Positions 1-6,755 of a stretch of DNA of 9,345 nucleotides are shown piece after piece. How positions within the stretch are numbered: position 1 is the first letter of the stretch; every line of letters starts with the position of its first letter. The stretch is from an uncultured Lachnospiraceae bacterium. GTDB lineage: Bacteria > Bacillota > Clostridia > Lachnospirales > Lachnospiraceae. The translations under genes were made by a program, and so were the position numbers. Location of the stretch: assembly GCA_902797475.1 (NCBI GenBank), contig CADBTG010000101.1, forward strand, positions 1 to 9,345. Direction: 5' to 3'. The notes beneath the pieces are model-generated. The model saw only the letters and a list, made by a program, of their open reading frames with translations. It made no database searches and had not been told where the DNA came from.

Positions 1-450
1 CTCGGAGAGGATGCTGTCCTTCTGGCAGCGGCAGGTTTCACTGTCCGTCTGTACGAGAAGGACCCGGTTATCGCGGCGCTTCTCGACAATGCCCTATACC
101 GTGCCGCGGCGGATCCGAAGCTTTCGGAAACGGTGTCCCGAATGGAACTGATATACGGCGACAGCATCGAAGCCATGAAAGGACTTTCCGAAGCGCCGGA
201 CGTGATTCTTCTCGATCCGATGTTTCCGAAGCGACAAAAGAGCGCGCTGATCAAGAAGAAATTCCAGCTTCTGCAGCAGCTCGAAAGCCCCTGTGGGGAT
301 GAGGAGGCGTTACTTAATGCGGCCGTAACGGCAGGAGCCAAGCGCATCCTGATTAAGCGTCCGCTGAAGGGACCGTACCTGGCCGGCCGAAAGCCTGACT
401 ACAGCTTAAGCGGCAAGGCCATCCGTTACGATTGCTTCGTGCGGGCATAA
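1..450 (+). CDS. rsmJ: RsmJ-like 16S rRNA (guanine-N2) methyltransferase, 3' part
   Basis: The reading frame is open from the first base of the window and ends at TAA 448-450, giving the last 149 residues; the N-terminus lies outside the window. The visible part starts inside SAM-binding motif I (LGEDAVLLAAAGFTV, residues 1-15 of the fragment), followed by an acidic strand end (YEKDP) and a DPMFP motif at 72-76 in the place of the DPPY-type catalytic motif. The stretch DPMFPKRQKSALIKKK, then IKRP and a C-terminal KAIRYD, closely matches the RsmJ/YhiQ family as I remember it from E. coli. That family methylates the N2 of a guanine near the 3' end of 16S rRNA (G1516 in E. coli). Family membership is well supported. 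The exact target in this organism is inferred, since RsmJ is best studied in gammaproteobacteria. The next gene starts 25 bases downstream on the same strand, so co-transcription is likely. Confidence 0.85.
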   Translation, partial: LGEDAVLLAAAGFTVRLYEKDPVIAALLDNALYRAAADPKLSETVSRMELIYGDSIEAMKGLSEAPDVILLDPMFPKRQKSALIKKKFQLLQQLESPCGDEEALLNAAVTAGAKRILIKRPLKGPYLAGRKPDYSLSGKAIRYDCFVRA

Positions 451-475
451 AAATATTTTACAGGGAGAAAACAGC

Positions 476-3457
476 ATGGAATTCAAAATTACAGCGGGAG
501 CCATCCGAAAGGGCAGCGTGGCATTTGTCTGCGGCGAAGGGGAATGGAGCGGCGTAAAAAAGATTGCCGGACGCGTAAGCGATGATATGAAGGCAGTGTT
601 CGGAAGCAGACCGGAGGTGCTTGAAAGCGCGGAGCTTTCGGAAAATGTGACGATGCCGATTCTGTTCGGAACCGTCGGAAAGAGCAAGCTGATCGACAGC
701 CTCGCGAAAGCGGGCGTGATTGACCTTTCGGAGGTTAAGGACAGACGCGAGGTGTTCACGATTGCCGTTGTGAAGGACGTTCCGAAGAAGGCCGTAAACA
801 AAGGACAGGGAAGCTTTAAGACCGCGGTTGTCATCGCGGGCAGTGAGAAGCGCGGCACCATTTACGGACTGTTCCATCTTTCCGAGATGCTCGGCGTTTC
901 GCCTTTCATCGACTGGCTTGACATGAAACCCGCCAGGCTCAGCGACTTCACGCTTCCGGAGGGTTTCCGGTATGTTTCGAAGGAACCGTCCGTCCGTTTC
1001 CGCGGCTTTTTCATCAACGACGAGTGGCCGGCCTTCGGCAACTTCTGCACGAAGAACTACGGCGGCTTCAACGCGAAGGTTTATGTGCATGTGTTTGAGC
1101 TTTTGCTCCGCTTAAAGGGTAACTATCTGTGGCCCGCGATGTGGTCGGCTGTCTTCCCGGAGGACGGGCCGGGTCTGGAAAATGCCATTCTTGCCGACGA
1201 GCTCGGTGTCGTCATGGGTGCTTCACATCACGAGCCGTGCTGCCGCCAGGGCGAAGAGTACAGCCACGTGCGCGGTAAGGGCTCCGTTTACGGCGACGCT
1301 TGGAATTTCAATACGAACGAAAAGGGCATCACCCGGTTCTGGGAGGACGGCCTTAAGAGAAGCGGAAAGTTCGAAAATGTGATCACGGTCGGCATGCGGG
1401 GCGAAGCCGATACTGCGATTCTCGGCCGCGAGGCAACGCTTGCGGATAACATCGACCTGCTTCGAAGAGTTCTGAAGACGCAGAACGGACTGATTAAAAA
1501 GTACGTCAACAAGGACCTTGATAAAGTTCCGAGAATGCTTGCGCTTTATAAAGAGGTTGAGCCTTATTTCTACGGCGACGAGACGACGCCCGGCCTGATG
1601 GGCGACCCCGAGCTCGAGGGCGTGACGCTGATGCTTTGTGACGACAACTACGGTAACCTCCGCACGCTTCCGACGAAGGAAATGCTTCCGCATAAGGGCG
1701 GATACGGCATGTATTACCACTTCGATTATCACGGCTATCCGGTTTCCTACGAGTGGTTCAACACGTCCTTCCTTCCGAAGGTTTGGGAGCAGATGACGAC
1801 CGCTTATGACAACGGAATCCGCGAGCTTTGGATCGTCAATGTCGGCGACATTTTCAGCACCGAGTTCCCGCTTGCGTATTTCCTTGACCTTGCCTACGAT
1901 TTCGAGCGTTACGGCACGAACGATTTAAGAAGTGCCGAAAAGTATACGAAGGCTTTCCCGAAGAAGCATTTCGCGGGAATCCTGGATGATTCGGAGTGCG
2001 CAAAGCTGTCGAAACTGCTGCGCGGTTACACGAAAATCAATGCCGCAAGGCGCACCGAGGCCATGAACGACGGAATTTATGCGCCGTTCGCTTACGGCGA
2101 ATGCGAAAAGCTTCTTTCGGAATGCAACCGTCTGATGAACGAGGCGGAGACGCTTCGCGCGGAGCTTCCCGAGGAAGCGCAGTTCGGCTACTATGAGCTT
2201 ATCTATCTGCCGCTTACGGCGAACCTCAACGTGCAGAAGATGTGGCTTCTGACAACATTGAACCATGCGTATGCCGATATCCGCAGCACCTATGCGTTAA
2301 AGCTTGCAAAGGAAATCGACGAATGCTTCGCAAAAGACCGCTCGCTGACCGAAGAGCTTCATACCGTTCATAACGGAAAATGGTACGGAATGGGCATGTC
2401 GGAGCATCTCGGTTTTCAGTACTGGTGCGAGGAAGAGTGCCGCTATCCGGTTACGCACACGTTCAAACCCGCGGCGAAGGACCGCATGATCGTGACCGTT
2501 CCGGGAACCGACCAGCATACCGAAGGAACGCCTTGGACCGCAAGAATCCTGACGCTCGGCGCGTTCCTTGACCCGCGCGTGAAGACAGGTGCCATCAACC
2601 TTTCGACCGCATCGGCAAGACCGATTAAGTTTACAGCGGAATGTAACAGCGCCGCAATCACGCTTTCGAAGACTTCGGGCACGGTTCAGCCCGAGAGTCT
2701 CCTTTCCCTGAAGGTCACGCTTGACCGCACGAAGGTTAAGGAAAGCGAGGTATTTGAGATTAAGATTCACGGCGCTGCCGGAAATGTCCGCGTGAGGGTT
2801 CCCGTAATCGTTCCGAATGCGCCCGCTGACAGCGACACATTTGTCTGGTGCGCGGAGAACAGCATCGATATGAATGCGAAGATTCATACGATGCCGAACC
2901 TTTCGGTTGTCTTCGGCGAAGGCGCCATGCTGAACCGCTACATTGCCATCGAAGCGGAGCATTTTGCAGCGAAGCAGGATACGAAGGCAGGTAAGTTTGA
3001 AATCCTTCCGGATTACGGACGCACGCTTTCGGGCGTGAAGGCGTTCCCGCAGAACGTCACATTTTCCGCTAAGGACGCGCCCTCCGTTACATACCGCTTT
3101 ACGGTTCCCGCGGAGGGACGGTACTGCGTCCGCCTCATGACAAGCCCCGGCAACCCGCCGACCCGCATTCCCGAACTGTTCTTCGGCATTGCGGCGAACG
3201 ACGGCCGCATGAAGAAGGTAAATGCCATCCCGGACGGCTTCCGTGTCGGAGACGGAAACGATCTTTGGGCGCAGGGCGTGCTCTGTAACAGCCGTGAGGT
3301 CATGGTTTCGCTTGATCTGAAGGCAGGCGTGAATACGGTAAGCATATTTGCGCTTTCCCCGAACTTTGTTCTGGAAAGACTCGTGATCTTCCGTGAGGGA
3401 GAAGAACCGAAACGCTCCTATCTCGGCCCGAATGAAAGCTTCCGTGGAGGTATCTGA
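476..3457 (+). CDS. GH115 xylan alpha-1,2-glucuronidase, predicted cytoplasmic
   Basis: This 993-residue enzyme belongs to glycoside hydrolase family 115, which removes 4-O-methyl-glucuronic acid from glucuronoxylan and its oligosaccharides. Signature blocks appear in family order: RGFFINDE (176-183), YGGFN (195-199), LRLKGNYLWPAMW (211-223), DELGVVMGASHHEP (241-254), VITVGMRGE (302-310), LMLCDDNYGNLRTLP (385-399), a GGYGMYYHFDYHGYP block (408-422) and LWIVNVGDIFSTEFPLAYFLD (451-471, in part). Residues 1-165 fit the N-terminal domain, about 170-480 the barrel, about 480-650 a helical region, and about 820-993 the beta-rich GH115 C-terminal domain, beginning near IAIEAEHF. Catalytic acids are not assigned here. 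The N-terminus (MEFKITAG) is not a signal peptide, so the enzyme should act in the cytoplasm on imported aldouronic oligosaccharides. ATG 476 follows GGGAG (463-467) with 8 bases of spacing. Length is full for the family, and no frameshift was seen. No xylanase, xylosidase or transporter is adjacent. Confidence 0.93.
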   Translation: MEFKITAGAIRKGSVAFVCGEGEWSGVKKIAGRVSDDMKAVFGSRPEVLESAELSENVTMPILFGTVGKSKLIDSLAKAGVIDLSEVKDRREVFTIAVVKDVPKKAVNKGQGSFKTAVVIAGSEKRGTIYGLFHLSEMLGVSPFIDWLDMKPARLSDFTLPEGFRYVSKEPSVRFRGFFINDEWPAFGNFCTKNYGGFNAKVYVHVFELLLRLKGNYLWPAMWSAVFPEDGPGLENAILADELGVVMGASHHEPCCRQGEEYSHVRGKGSVYGDAWNFNTNEKGITRFWEDGLKRSGKFENVITVGMRGEADTAILGREATLADNIDLLRRVLKTQNGLIKKYVNKDLDKVPRMLALYKEVEPYFYGDETTPGLMGDPELEGVTLMLCDDNYGNLRTLPTKEMLPHKGGYGMYYHFDYHGYPVSYEWFNTSFLPKVWEQMTTAYDNGIRELWIVNVGDIFSTEFPLAYFLDLAYDFERYGTNDLRSAEKYTKAFPKKHFAGILDDSECAKLSKLLRGYTKINAARRTEAMNDGIYAPFAYGECEKLLSECNRLMNEAETLRAELPEEAQFGYYELIYLPLTANLNVQKMWLLTTLNHAYADIRSTYALKLAKEIDECFAKDRSLTEELHTVHNGKWYGMGMSEHLGFQYWCEEECRYPVTHTFKPAAKDRMIVTVPGTDQHTEGTPWTARILTLGAFLDPRVKTGAINLSTASARPIKFTAECNSAAITLSKTSGTVQPESLLSLKVTLDRTKVKESEVFEIKIHGAAGNVRVRVPVIVPNAPADSDTFVWCAENSIDMNAKIHTMPNLSVVFGEGAMLNRYIAIEAEHFAAKQDTKAGKFEILPDYGRTLSGVKAFPQNVTFSAKDAPSVTYRFTVPAEGRYCVRLMTSPGNPPTRIPELFFGIAANDGRMKKVNAIPDGFRVGDGNDLWAQGVLCNSREVMVSLDLKAGVNTVSIFALSPNFVLERLVIFREGEEPKRSYLGPNESFRGGI
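3446..3450 (+). promoter_or_regulatory. Ribosome-binding site inside the GH115 gene, coupling it to the membrane protein
   Basis: GGAGG lies six bases before ATG 3457 and within the last codons of the glucuronidase gene. The stop TGA (3455-3457) and the start ATG (3457-3459) share one base (TGATG), a typical translational-coupling arrangement. Confidence 0.8.
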
Positions 3458-4248
3458 TGTACGAGAAACTGATCTGTGCCCCGTTTAATGCCGTCTATTT
3501 CGCCGTGTTTGCGCTGTTTCTCGCGCTGTTTCTGATCGGTGTTTTCGTCCTTAGAAAGAAGCCCGAAAGAACGCGTGCGGTTGTGCTTTCCGTTGCCATG
3601 CTCATCACGCTTGTCGGCTTCTTCGTTTATAAGCTCTTTCTTTCAAGGGACGCCGACTTCTCGAGAATTACGGCGGAGGCCGGAACCGGTGAGTTTAACT
3701 GGTGGGGCGAACTGCCGCTTCAGCTTTGCAACATCAATATGATTCTTATCCCGATTGCGGCGCTTTCGGGGAAGCGGATTCTGCAGTGCTTCTGCTTCTT
3801 CATGGGACCGCTCGGCGCGGGACTTGCGCTTGCGCTTCCGGGAATCGGTTTTGAGCATTACAGCATCCTTCTTCCGAGAATGATCGGCTATTACGGGACG
3901 CATTGGATGGTTGTGTTCGGAAGCCTCGCGCTCGGTGCGCTCGGGCTTTATAAGCCGAAATATAAGGATTATCTGCTGACGCTTGCGTCGGCTTTCGGGA
4001 TTTCGTTCCTGATCTTCCTTGTGAACTCGCTGCTTCGGGTAACGAAGCTGAATCTCTATGCGAATTATTTCTTTACGCATGAGCCGGAGGGAAACCCGAT
4101 TCTCGAGTTGTTCCATTCCTGGCTGCCGTTTCCGTTTCTGTGCCTGATTCCGTGCGCACTGATTCTGACACCTTACGTTTTTCTTGTTGTCAGCATCGTC
4201 CGCGTGGCAACAAGGGGCGCAAAGGAAGCAGAAGAAAAGGCGGATTGA
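3457..4248 (+). CDS. YwaF/TIGR02206-like integral membrane protein of unknown function
   Basis: This 263-residue protein is strongly hydrophobic, with about seven predicted membrane segments (roughly residues 11-33, 40-62, 87-104, 108-128, 139-162, 170-190 and 222-250). It has no cleavable signal and a charged, lysine-rich C-terminal tail. The features WWGELPLQLCNINMILIPIA (82-101), a YYGTHWMVVFG segment (145-155), and ANYFFTHEPEGNP before the last hydrophobic stretch resemble the YwaF/TIGR02206 (TMEM164-like) family, recalled from family knowledge and not searched. No biochemical role can be assigned to this bacterial branch with confidence. Its start overlaps the stop of the glucuronidase gene by one base and uses an internal GGAGG, so the two are almost certainly translated from one message. 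Whether it is linked functionally to glucuronic acid metabolism is unknown. No terminator hairpin follows; the next promoter begins 7 bases after its stop. Confidence 0.75.
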   Translation: MYEKLICAPFNAVYFAVFALFLALFLIGVFVLRKKPERTRAVVLSVAMLITLVGFFVYKLFLSRDADFSRITAEAGTGEFNWWGELPLQLCNINMILIPIAALSGKRILQCFCFFMGPLGAGLALALPGIGFEHYSILLPRMIGYYGTHWMVVFGSLALGALGLYKPKYKDYLLTLASAFGISFLIFLVNSLLRVTKLNLYANYFFTHEPEGNPILELFHSWLPFPFLCLIPCALILTPYVFLVVSIVRVATRGAKEAEEKAD

Positions 4249-4255
4249 TTTTTTC

Positions 4256-4284
4256 TTGACACGGGTCGCGCGCGGGAATAAAAT
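4256..4284 (+). promoter_or_regulatory. Sigma-A promoter for ddh
   Basis: TTGACA (4256-4261, perfect -35) and TAAAAT (4279-4284, five of six) are separated by exactly 17 bases. Transcription should start near 4291, giving a leader of about 40 bases before ATG 4330. The spacer is very GC-rich and includes an alternating CGCGCGCG run (4267-4274). The promoter lies in the short gap after the upstream operon, so ddh has its own transcription unit, with read-through possible because no upstream terminator is visible. Confidence 0.85.
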
Positions 4285-4317
4285 AACGCTGTAATTTTCG
4301 TGAGATTTCCCAAAAAC

Positions 4318-4322
4318 GGAGG
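4318..4322 (+). promoter_or_regulatory. Ribosome-binding site deciding the ddh start
   Basis: GGAGG sits seven bases before ATG 4330. An in-frame GTG at 4300 would add ten residues, but it has no Shine-Dalgarno sequence and would precede the conserved Rossmann start, so ATG 4330 is preferred. Confidence 0.88.
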
Positions 4323-4329
4323 TATCTAT

Positions 4330-5316
4330 ATGAGCATCAGAATCGGCATTCTCGGCTACGGTAACCTCGGACGCGGCGTTGAACTCGCGGTCCGTCAGAA
4401 TCCCGACATCGAGCTGAAGGCTGTTTTCACAAGAAGAAACCCGGAAAGCCTGACCCTTATGACGGAAGGTGTTCCGGTATACAATGTTGCGGATATTCAG
4501 TCTTATAAGGACATCATCGACGTGCTGGTGATCTGCGGCGGAAGCGCCACGGACCTTCCGGAGATGACGAAGAAATATGCAAAGGACTTTTGCGTCATCG
4601 ACAGCTTCGATACGCATGCAAGAATTCCGGAGCACTATGCGGCGGTTGATCAGGCAGCGAAGGAAGGCGGCAATGTCGCTTTGATTTCCTGCGGCTGGGA
4701 TCCCGGCATGTTCTCACTGCTTCGTCTGTACGGCAACTGCATCCTGCCTGCCGGCGTGGACTACACGTTCTGGGGCAAGGGCGTGAGCCAGGGTCATTCC
4801 GACGCCATCAGAAGAATCAAAGGCGTGAAGAACGGCAAGCAGTACACGGTTCCGGTGCCTGCTGCGCTGGAGGCTGTAAGAAACGGAGAAACGCCTGAAC
4901 TGACCACGAGACAGAAGCATACCCGCGTATGCTATGTGGTTCCCGAGGAGGGCGCGGACCTTGCGAGAATCGAGAATGAGATCAAGACAATGCCGAACTA
5001 CTTCGCGGACTACGATACGACCGTGAATTTCATTTCGGAAGAAGAGTTTTTCAGAGATCACAGCGGCCTGCCGCACGGCGGTTCCGTATTCCGCATCGGT
5101 TCAACCGGAGCAAACGGCGAGCATCGCCACGTGATTGAGTATAAGATTCAGCTGGACTCCAATCCGGAGTTCACTGCGTCGGTTCTTTTGGCATTTGCCA
5201 GGGCCATTGCGAGACTGAAGGCAGAGGGCGTAACGGGCTGCAAGACCGTATTCGACATTGCGCCGGCGTACCTGAGCCCGCTTTCCGGTGAGGAAATCAG
5301 AGCCCACATGCTGTAA
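4330..5316 (+). CDS. ddh: meso-Diaminopimelate D-dehydrogenase
   Basis: This 328-residue enzyme catalyses NADPH-dependent reductive amination of L-2-amino-6-oxopimelate (tetrahydrodipicolinate form) to meso-diaminopimelate (EC 1.4.1.16), a one-step route to the peptidoglycan cross-linking residue and lysine precursor. Evidence in order: a Rossmann nucleotide-binding motif GYGNLG (9-14) after a short beta strand, FTRR (33-36), CGGSATD (69-75), DSFDTHARIP (91-100), CGWDPGMFS (121-129), FWGKGVSQGHSDA (147-159), an IENEIKTMPNYF block (214-225), LPHGG (247-251), and a C-terminal AYLSP (313-317). All match the Corynebacterium glutamicum enzyme as I recall it, block for block and at similar length (about 320 residues). 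The protein is cytoplasmic. It is expressed from its own promoter, and its TAA stop directly abuts the stop of the convergent gene. Confidence 0.96.
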   Translation: MSIRIGILGYGNLGRGVELAVRQNPDIELKAVFTRRNPESLTLMTEGVPVYNVADIQSYKDIIDVLVICGGSATDLPEMTKKYAKDFCVIDSFDTHARIPEHYAAVDQAAKEGGNVALISCGWDPGMFSLLRLYGNCILPAGVDYTFWGKGVSQGHSDAIRRIKGVKNGKQYTVPVPAALEAVRNGETPELTTRQKHTRVCYVVPEEGADLARIENEIKTMPNYFADYDTTVNFISEEEFFRDHSGLPHGGSVFRIGSTGANGEHRHVIEYKIQLDSNPEFTASVLLAFARAIARLKAEGVTGCKTVFDIAPAYLSPLSGEEIRAHML

Positions 5317-6525
5317 TCAGTCAAAATAGGAACGGAACCGGATTTCGCGGCTGCTGTTCGGGAACAGATGCCGGTACAGCTCCAGAAAATAATCATCGGT
5401 CATGCTTGCGATATAGTCGCTGACGATGAAATCCGGTTGTTCTAAAGCATAATCTCCGGGTGCACGGTAGTGCGCCCGGTTTTTGTTTACATAAGCGATA
5501 TGATGCGTGAAGACCGGCGAGGACTCGTCGCCCGCAAGAAGATCCGCCCGAAGCTTTTCGTAAAGTTCTTCAAACATCGGCTGAATCTTCTCGTCGTAGG
5601 TCTTCTTAATCTTTTCGTTGTGATAAATGACACGGTAATTCTCTTCCTTGGCGGTCTTCAGATCGGAGAACGCCTCCTCGCTCATCTCAATGCAGTCCTT
5701 CCCGTAGCTGTTCGTCACGATGTCGACGGTCAGGTTGTTGATGATGGCAGCGTTATGGCTTCCGATGAATTCCGAGCGGAACTGATAATCCGGCGGAACG
5801 ATGCCCGCAATGACGGCATCCTGGCGGTCCTTGCCGAGGTAGGCGATGATGTCGCTGATGCGCATGACACAGCCCTCCATCGTGGCGGGGATTAGGAATT
5901 TTCCGCCGTCCTTTTCGGCATAGCAGCGCTTCATCGAGGCGTCAAATACGGAAAAATCCCGGTTGCCGGTCGGCTTGTAGCACTGCTTTTCAAACTCACC
6001 GTTGTGGCTTAAAAAGCCGTCCAGCGTCTGCAGGCTCACATTACGGAGGAACACATCGTCGAGCACGCGCACGCTCTGCACGTTATGGTTAAAGTAAGCC
6101 CCCGTGTGGCGGTGCAGCAGGTCGCTCAGGTATTGCTCCCCGGCATGACCGAACGGCGTGTGGCCGATGTCGTGCCCGAGGGAGATCGCTTCAATCAGGT
6201 CGAGGTTGAGGCCGAGGAGCGAGCCGATGTTTCGCGCGATGCGGGATACCAGCTGAACGTGGAGCGCCCGCCTTGTGATGTCGTCGTTCATGTAAAATGA
6301 GAACACCTGCGTCTTGTCGGCGTAGCGGTTGTAGTAAGGAAGATGCAGAATCTTCTCGATGTCGCGGACATACGAAGGGCGCCAGAGGTTGCTTCTGTCG
6401 TGCCCCATGTCGCGGCGCACGCAGTCGTCATCCCCTGCGGCGTAAGGGTTTTTGTACCCTTTTTCACGGTCGGAAAGAATTCTTTCCGTCAGTTCGGGAC
6501 TCAGGCTCTGGTAATCGGTTTTCAC
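5317..6525 (-). CDS. dGTPase-like HD-domain deoxynucleoside triphosphate triphosphohydrolase
   Basis: With the GTG start at 6525 the protein has 402 residues. It carries the metal-binding HD set of dGTPase-type enzymes: a histidine in ALHVQLVSRIARNIG (H89), the HD pair in LGHDIGHTPFGHAGE (H118/D119, with H122 and H127 beside it), and a later aspartate in MRISDIIAYLGKD (D225). Family members release inorganic triphosphate from dNTPs in the cytoplasm and help balance dNTP pools. Substrate preference cannot be read from sequence, so a dgt symbol is withheld. An ATG 18 bases upstream (6543) is in frame. GTG is preferred because AAAGGGGG lies seven bases before it and because the likely promoter places the transcript start at about the ATG itself. 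The stop (TGA, complement of 5317-5319) touches the ddh stop. Reading frame and catalytic set are intact. Confidence 0.88.
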   Translation of the reverse strand: MKTDYQSLSPELTERILSDREKGYKNPYAAGDDDCVRRDMGHDRSNLWRPSYVRDIEKILHLPYYNRYADKTQVFSFYMNDDITRRALHVQLVSRIARNIGSLLGLNLDLIEAISLGHDIGHTPFGHAGEQYLSDLLHRHTGAYFNHNVQSVRVLDDVFLRNVSLQTLDGFLSHNGEFEKQCYKPTGNRDFSVFDASMKRCYAEKDGGKFLIPATMEGCVMRISDIIAYLGKDRQDAVIAGIVPPDYQFRSEFIGSHNAAIINNLTVDIVTNSYGKDCIEMSEEAFSDLKTAKEENYRVIYHNEKIKKTYDEKIQPMFEELYEKLRADLLAGDESSPVFTHHIAYVNKNRAHYRAPGDYALEQPDFIVSDYIASMTDDYFLELYRHLFPNSSREIRFRSYFD

Positions 6526-6532
6526 GGTATCG

Positions 6533-6540
6533 CCCCCTTT
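6533..6540 (-). promoter_or_regulatory. Ribosome-binding site supporting a GTG start for the HD hydrolase
   Basis: AAAGGGGG, read on the minus strand from 6540 to 6533, is seven bases before GTG 6525. The competing AGGAG (6560-6556) is 12 bases before ATG 6543 and overlaps the edge of the predicted -10 box, so it would not be transcribed if that promoter is used. Confidence 0.6.
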
Positions 6541-6549
6541 CATGGCTCA

Positions 6550-6578
6550 ATCATACTCCTTTTCGGGCCCGGAAACAA
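6550..6578 (-). promoter_or_regulatory. Predicted leftward promoter for the HD hydrolase
   Basis: On the minus strand TTGTTT (6578-6573, three of six) and TATGAT (6555-6550, five of six) are separated by 17 bases. The expected start of transcription is about 6543, leaving a leader of about 18 bases before the GTG. The spacer contains the palindrome CGGGCCCG (6564-6571). The -35 match is weak, so this is a prediction. Confidence 0.5.
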
Positions 6579-6650
6579 GGATTCGGCGCCCGGGAGGGAG
6601 CTTTTTTCTCGGAAAACGGAGGCGAAGGAGCGGTTTTTCATATTTTTCGG

Positions 6651-6678
6651 TTGCTTTCGTTGGAAAGAATGGTAAAAT
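6651..6678 (+). promoter_or_regulatory. Predicted rightward promoter for the zinc-ribbon membrane protein
   Basis: TTGCTT (6651-6656) and TAAAAT (6673-6678) are spaced by 16 bases. Transcription would begin near 6685, giving a leader of about 70 bases that holds two hairpins. It diverges from the leftward promoter at 6550-6578. Confidence 0.65.
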
Positions 6679-6699
6679 GGTGATACAAGCATCTTAAGA

Positions 6700-6739
6700 G
6701 CCGCAGAAACGTGCGGCATGAATGCATCCCGGGGATGCA
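6700..6739 (+). other. Two tandem hairpins in the mRNA leader
   Basis: Hairpin one pairs GCCGCA (6700-6705) with TGCGGC (6712-6717) around a six-base loop GAAACG. Hairpin two pairs TGCATCC (6723-6729) with GGATGCA (6733-6739) around CGG. Both stems are perfect. The nine bases GCAGAAACG occur twice, at 6703-6711 and 6737-6745; the second copy runs into the first base of the Shine-Dalgarno sequence (6745-6750), so alternative pairing could affect translation. No known riboswitch class was recognised. Confidence 0.5.
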
Positions 6740-6744
6740 GAAAC

Positions 6745-6750
6745 GGAGGA
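6745..6750 (+). promoter_or_regulatory. Ribosome-binding site deciding the zinc-ribbon protein start
   Basis: GGAGGA ends five bases before ATG 6756. An upstream in-frame GTG (6711) would lie within the first leader hairpin and place a non-conserved extension before the zinc ribbon, so ATG 6756 is chosen. Confidence 0.88.
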
Positions 6751-6755
6751 AGCAT

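Noticed and set aside
432..459. Possible promoter just before the GH115 gene (TTGCTT, 16 bases, TATTTT)
   Set aside because: Both boxes are weak and the transcript would begin within the ribosome-binding site, so co-transcription from upstream is more likely.
4246..4256. T-rich run after the YwaF-like stop as a terminator
   Set aside because: No stem of useful length precedes the T-run, and the run leads straight into the -35 box of the ddh promoter.
4300..4329. GTG 4300 as the start of ddh
   Set aside because: It lacks a Shine-Dalgarno sequence, adds residues before the conserved N-terminal strand, and competes with ATG 4330, which has GGAGG at seven bases.
3643..4635. Minus-strand open frame (330 codons) across the YwaF-like gene and the ddh start
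   Set aside because: It overlaps two well-supported genes and the ddh promoter, and its translation is Arg/Lys-rich and low in family resemblance, as expected of a shadow frame.
6700..6739. Guanidine-II (mini-ykkC) riboswitch, suggested by two tandem hairpins
   Set aside because: That class needs ACGR in both loops. Here the loops are GAAACG and CGG, and the downstream gene is not a guanidine or efflux gene.
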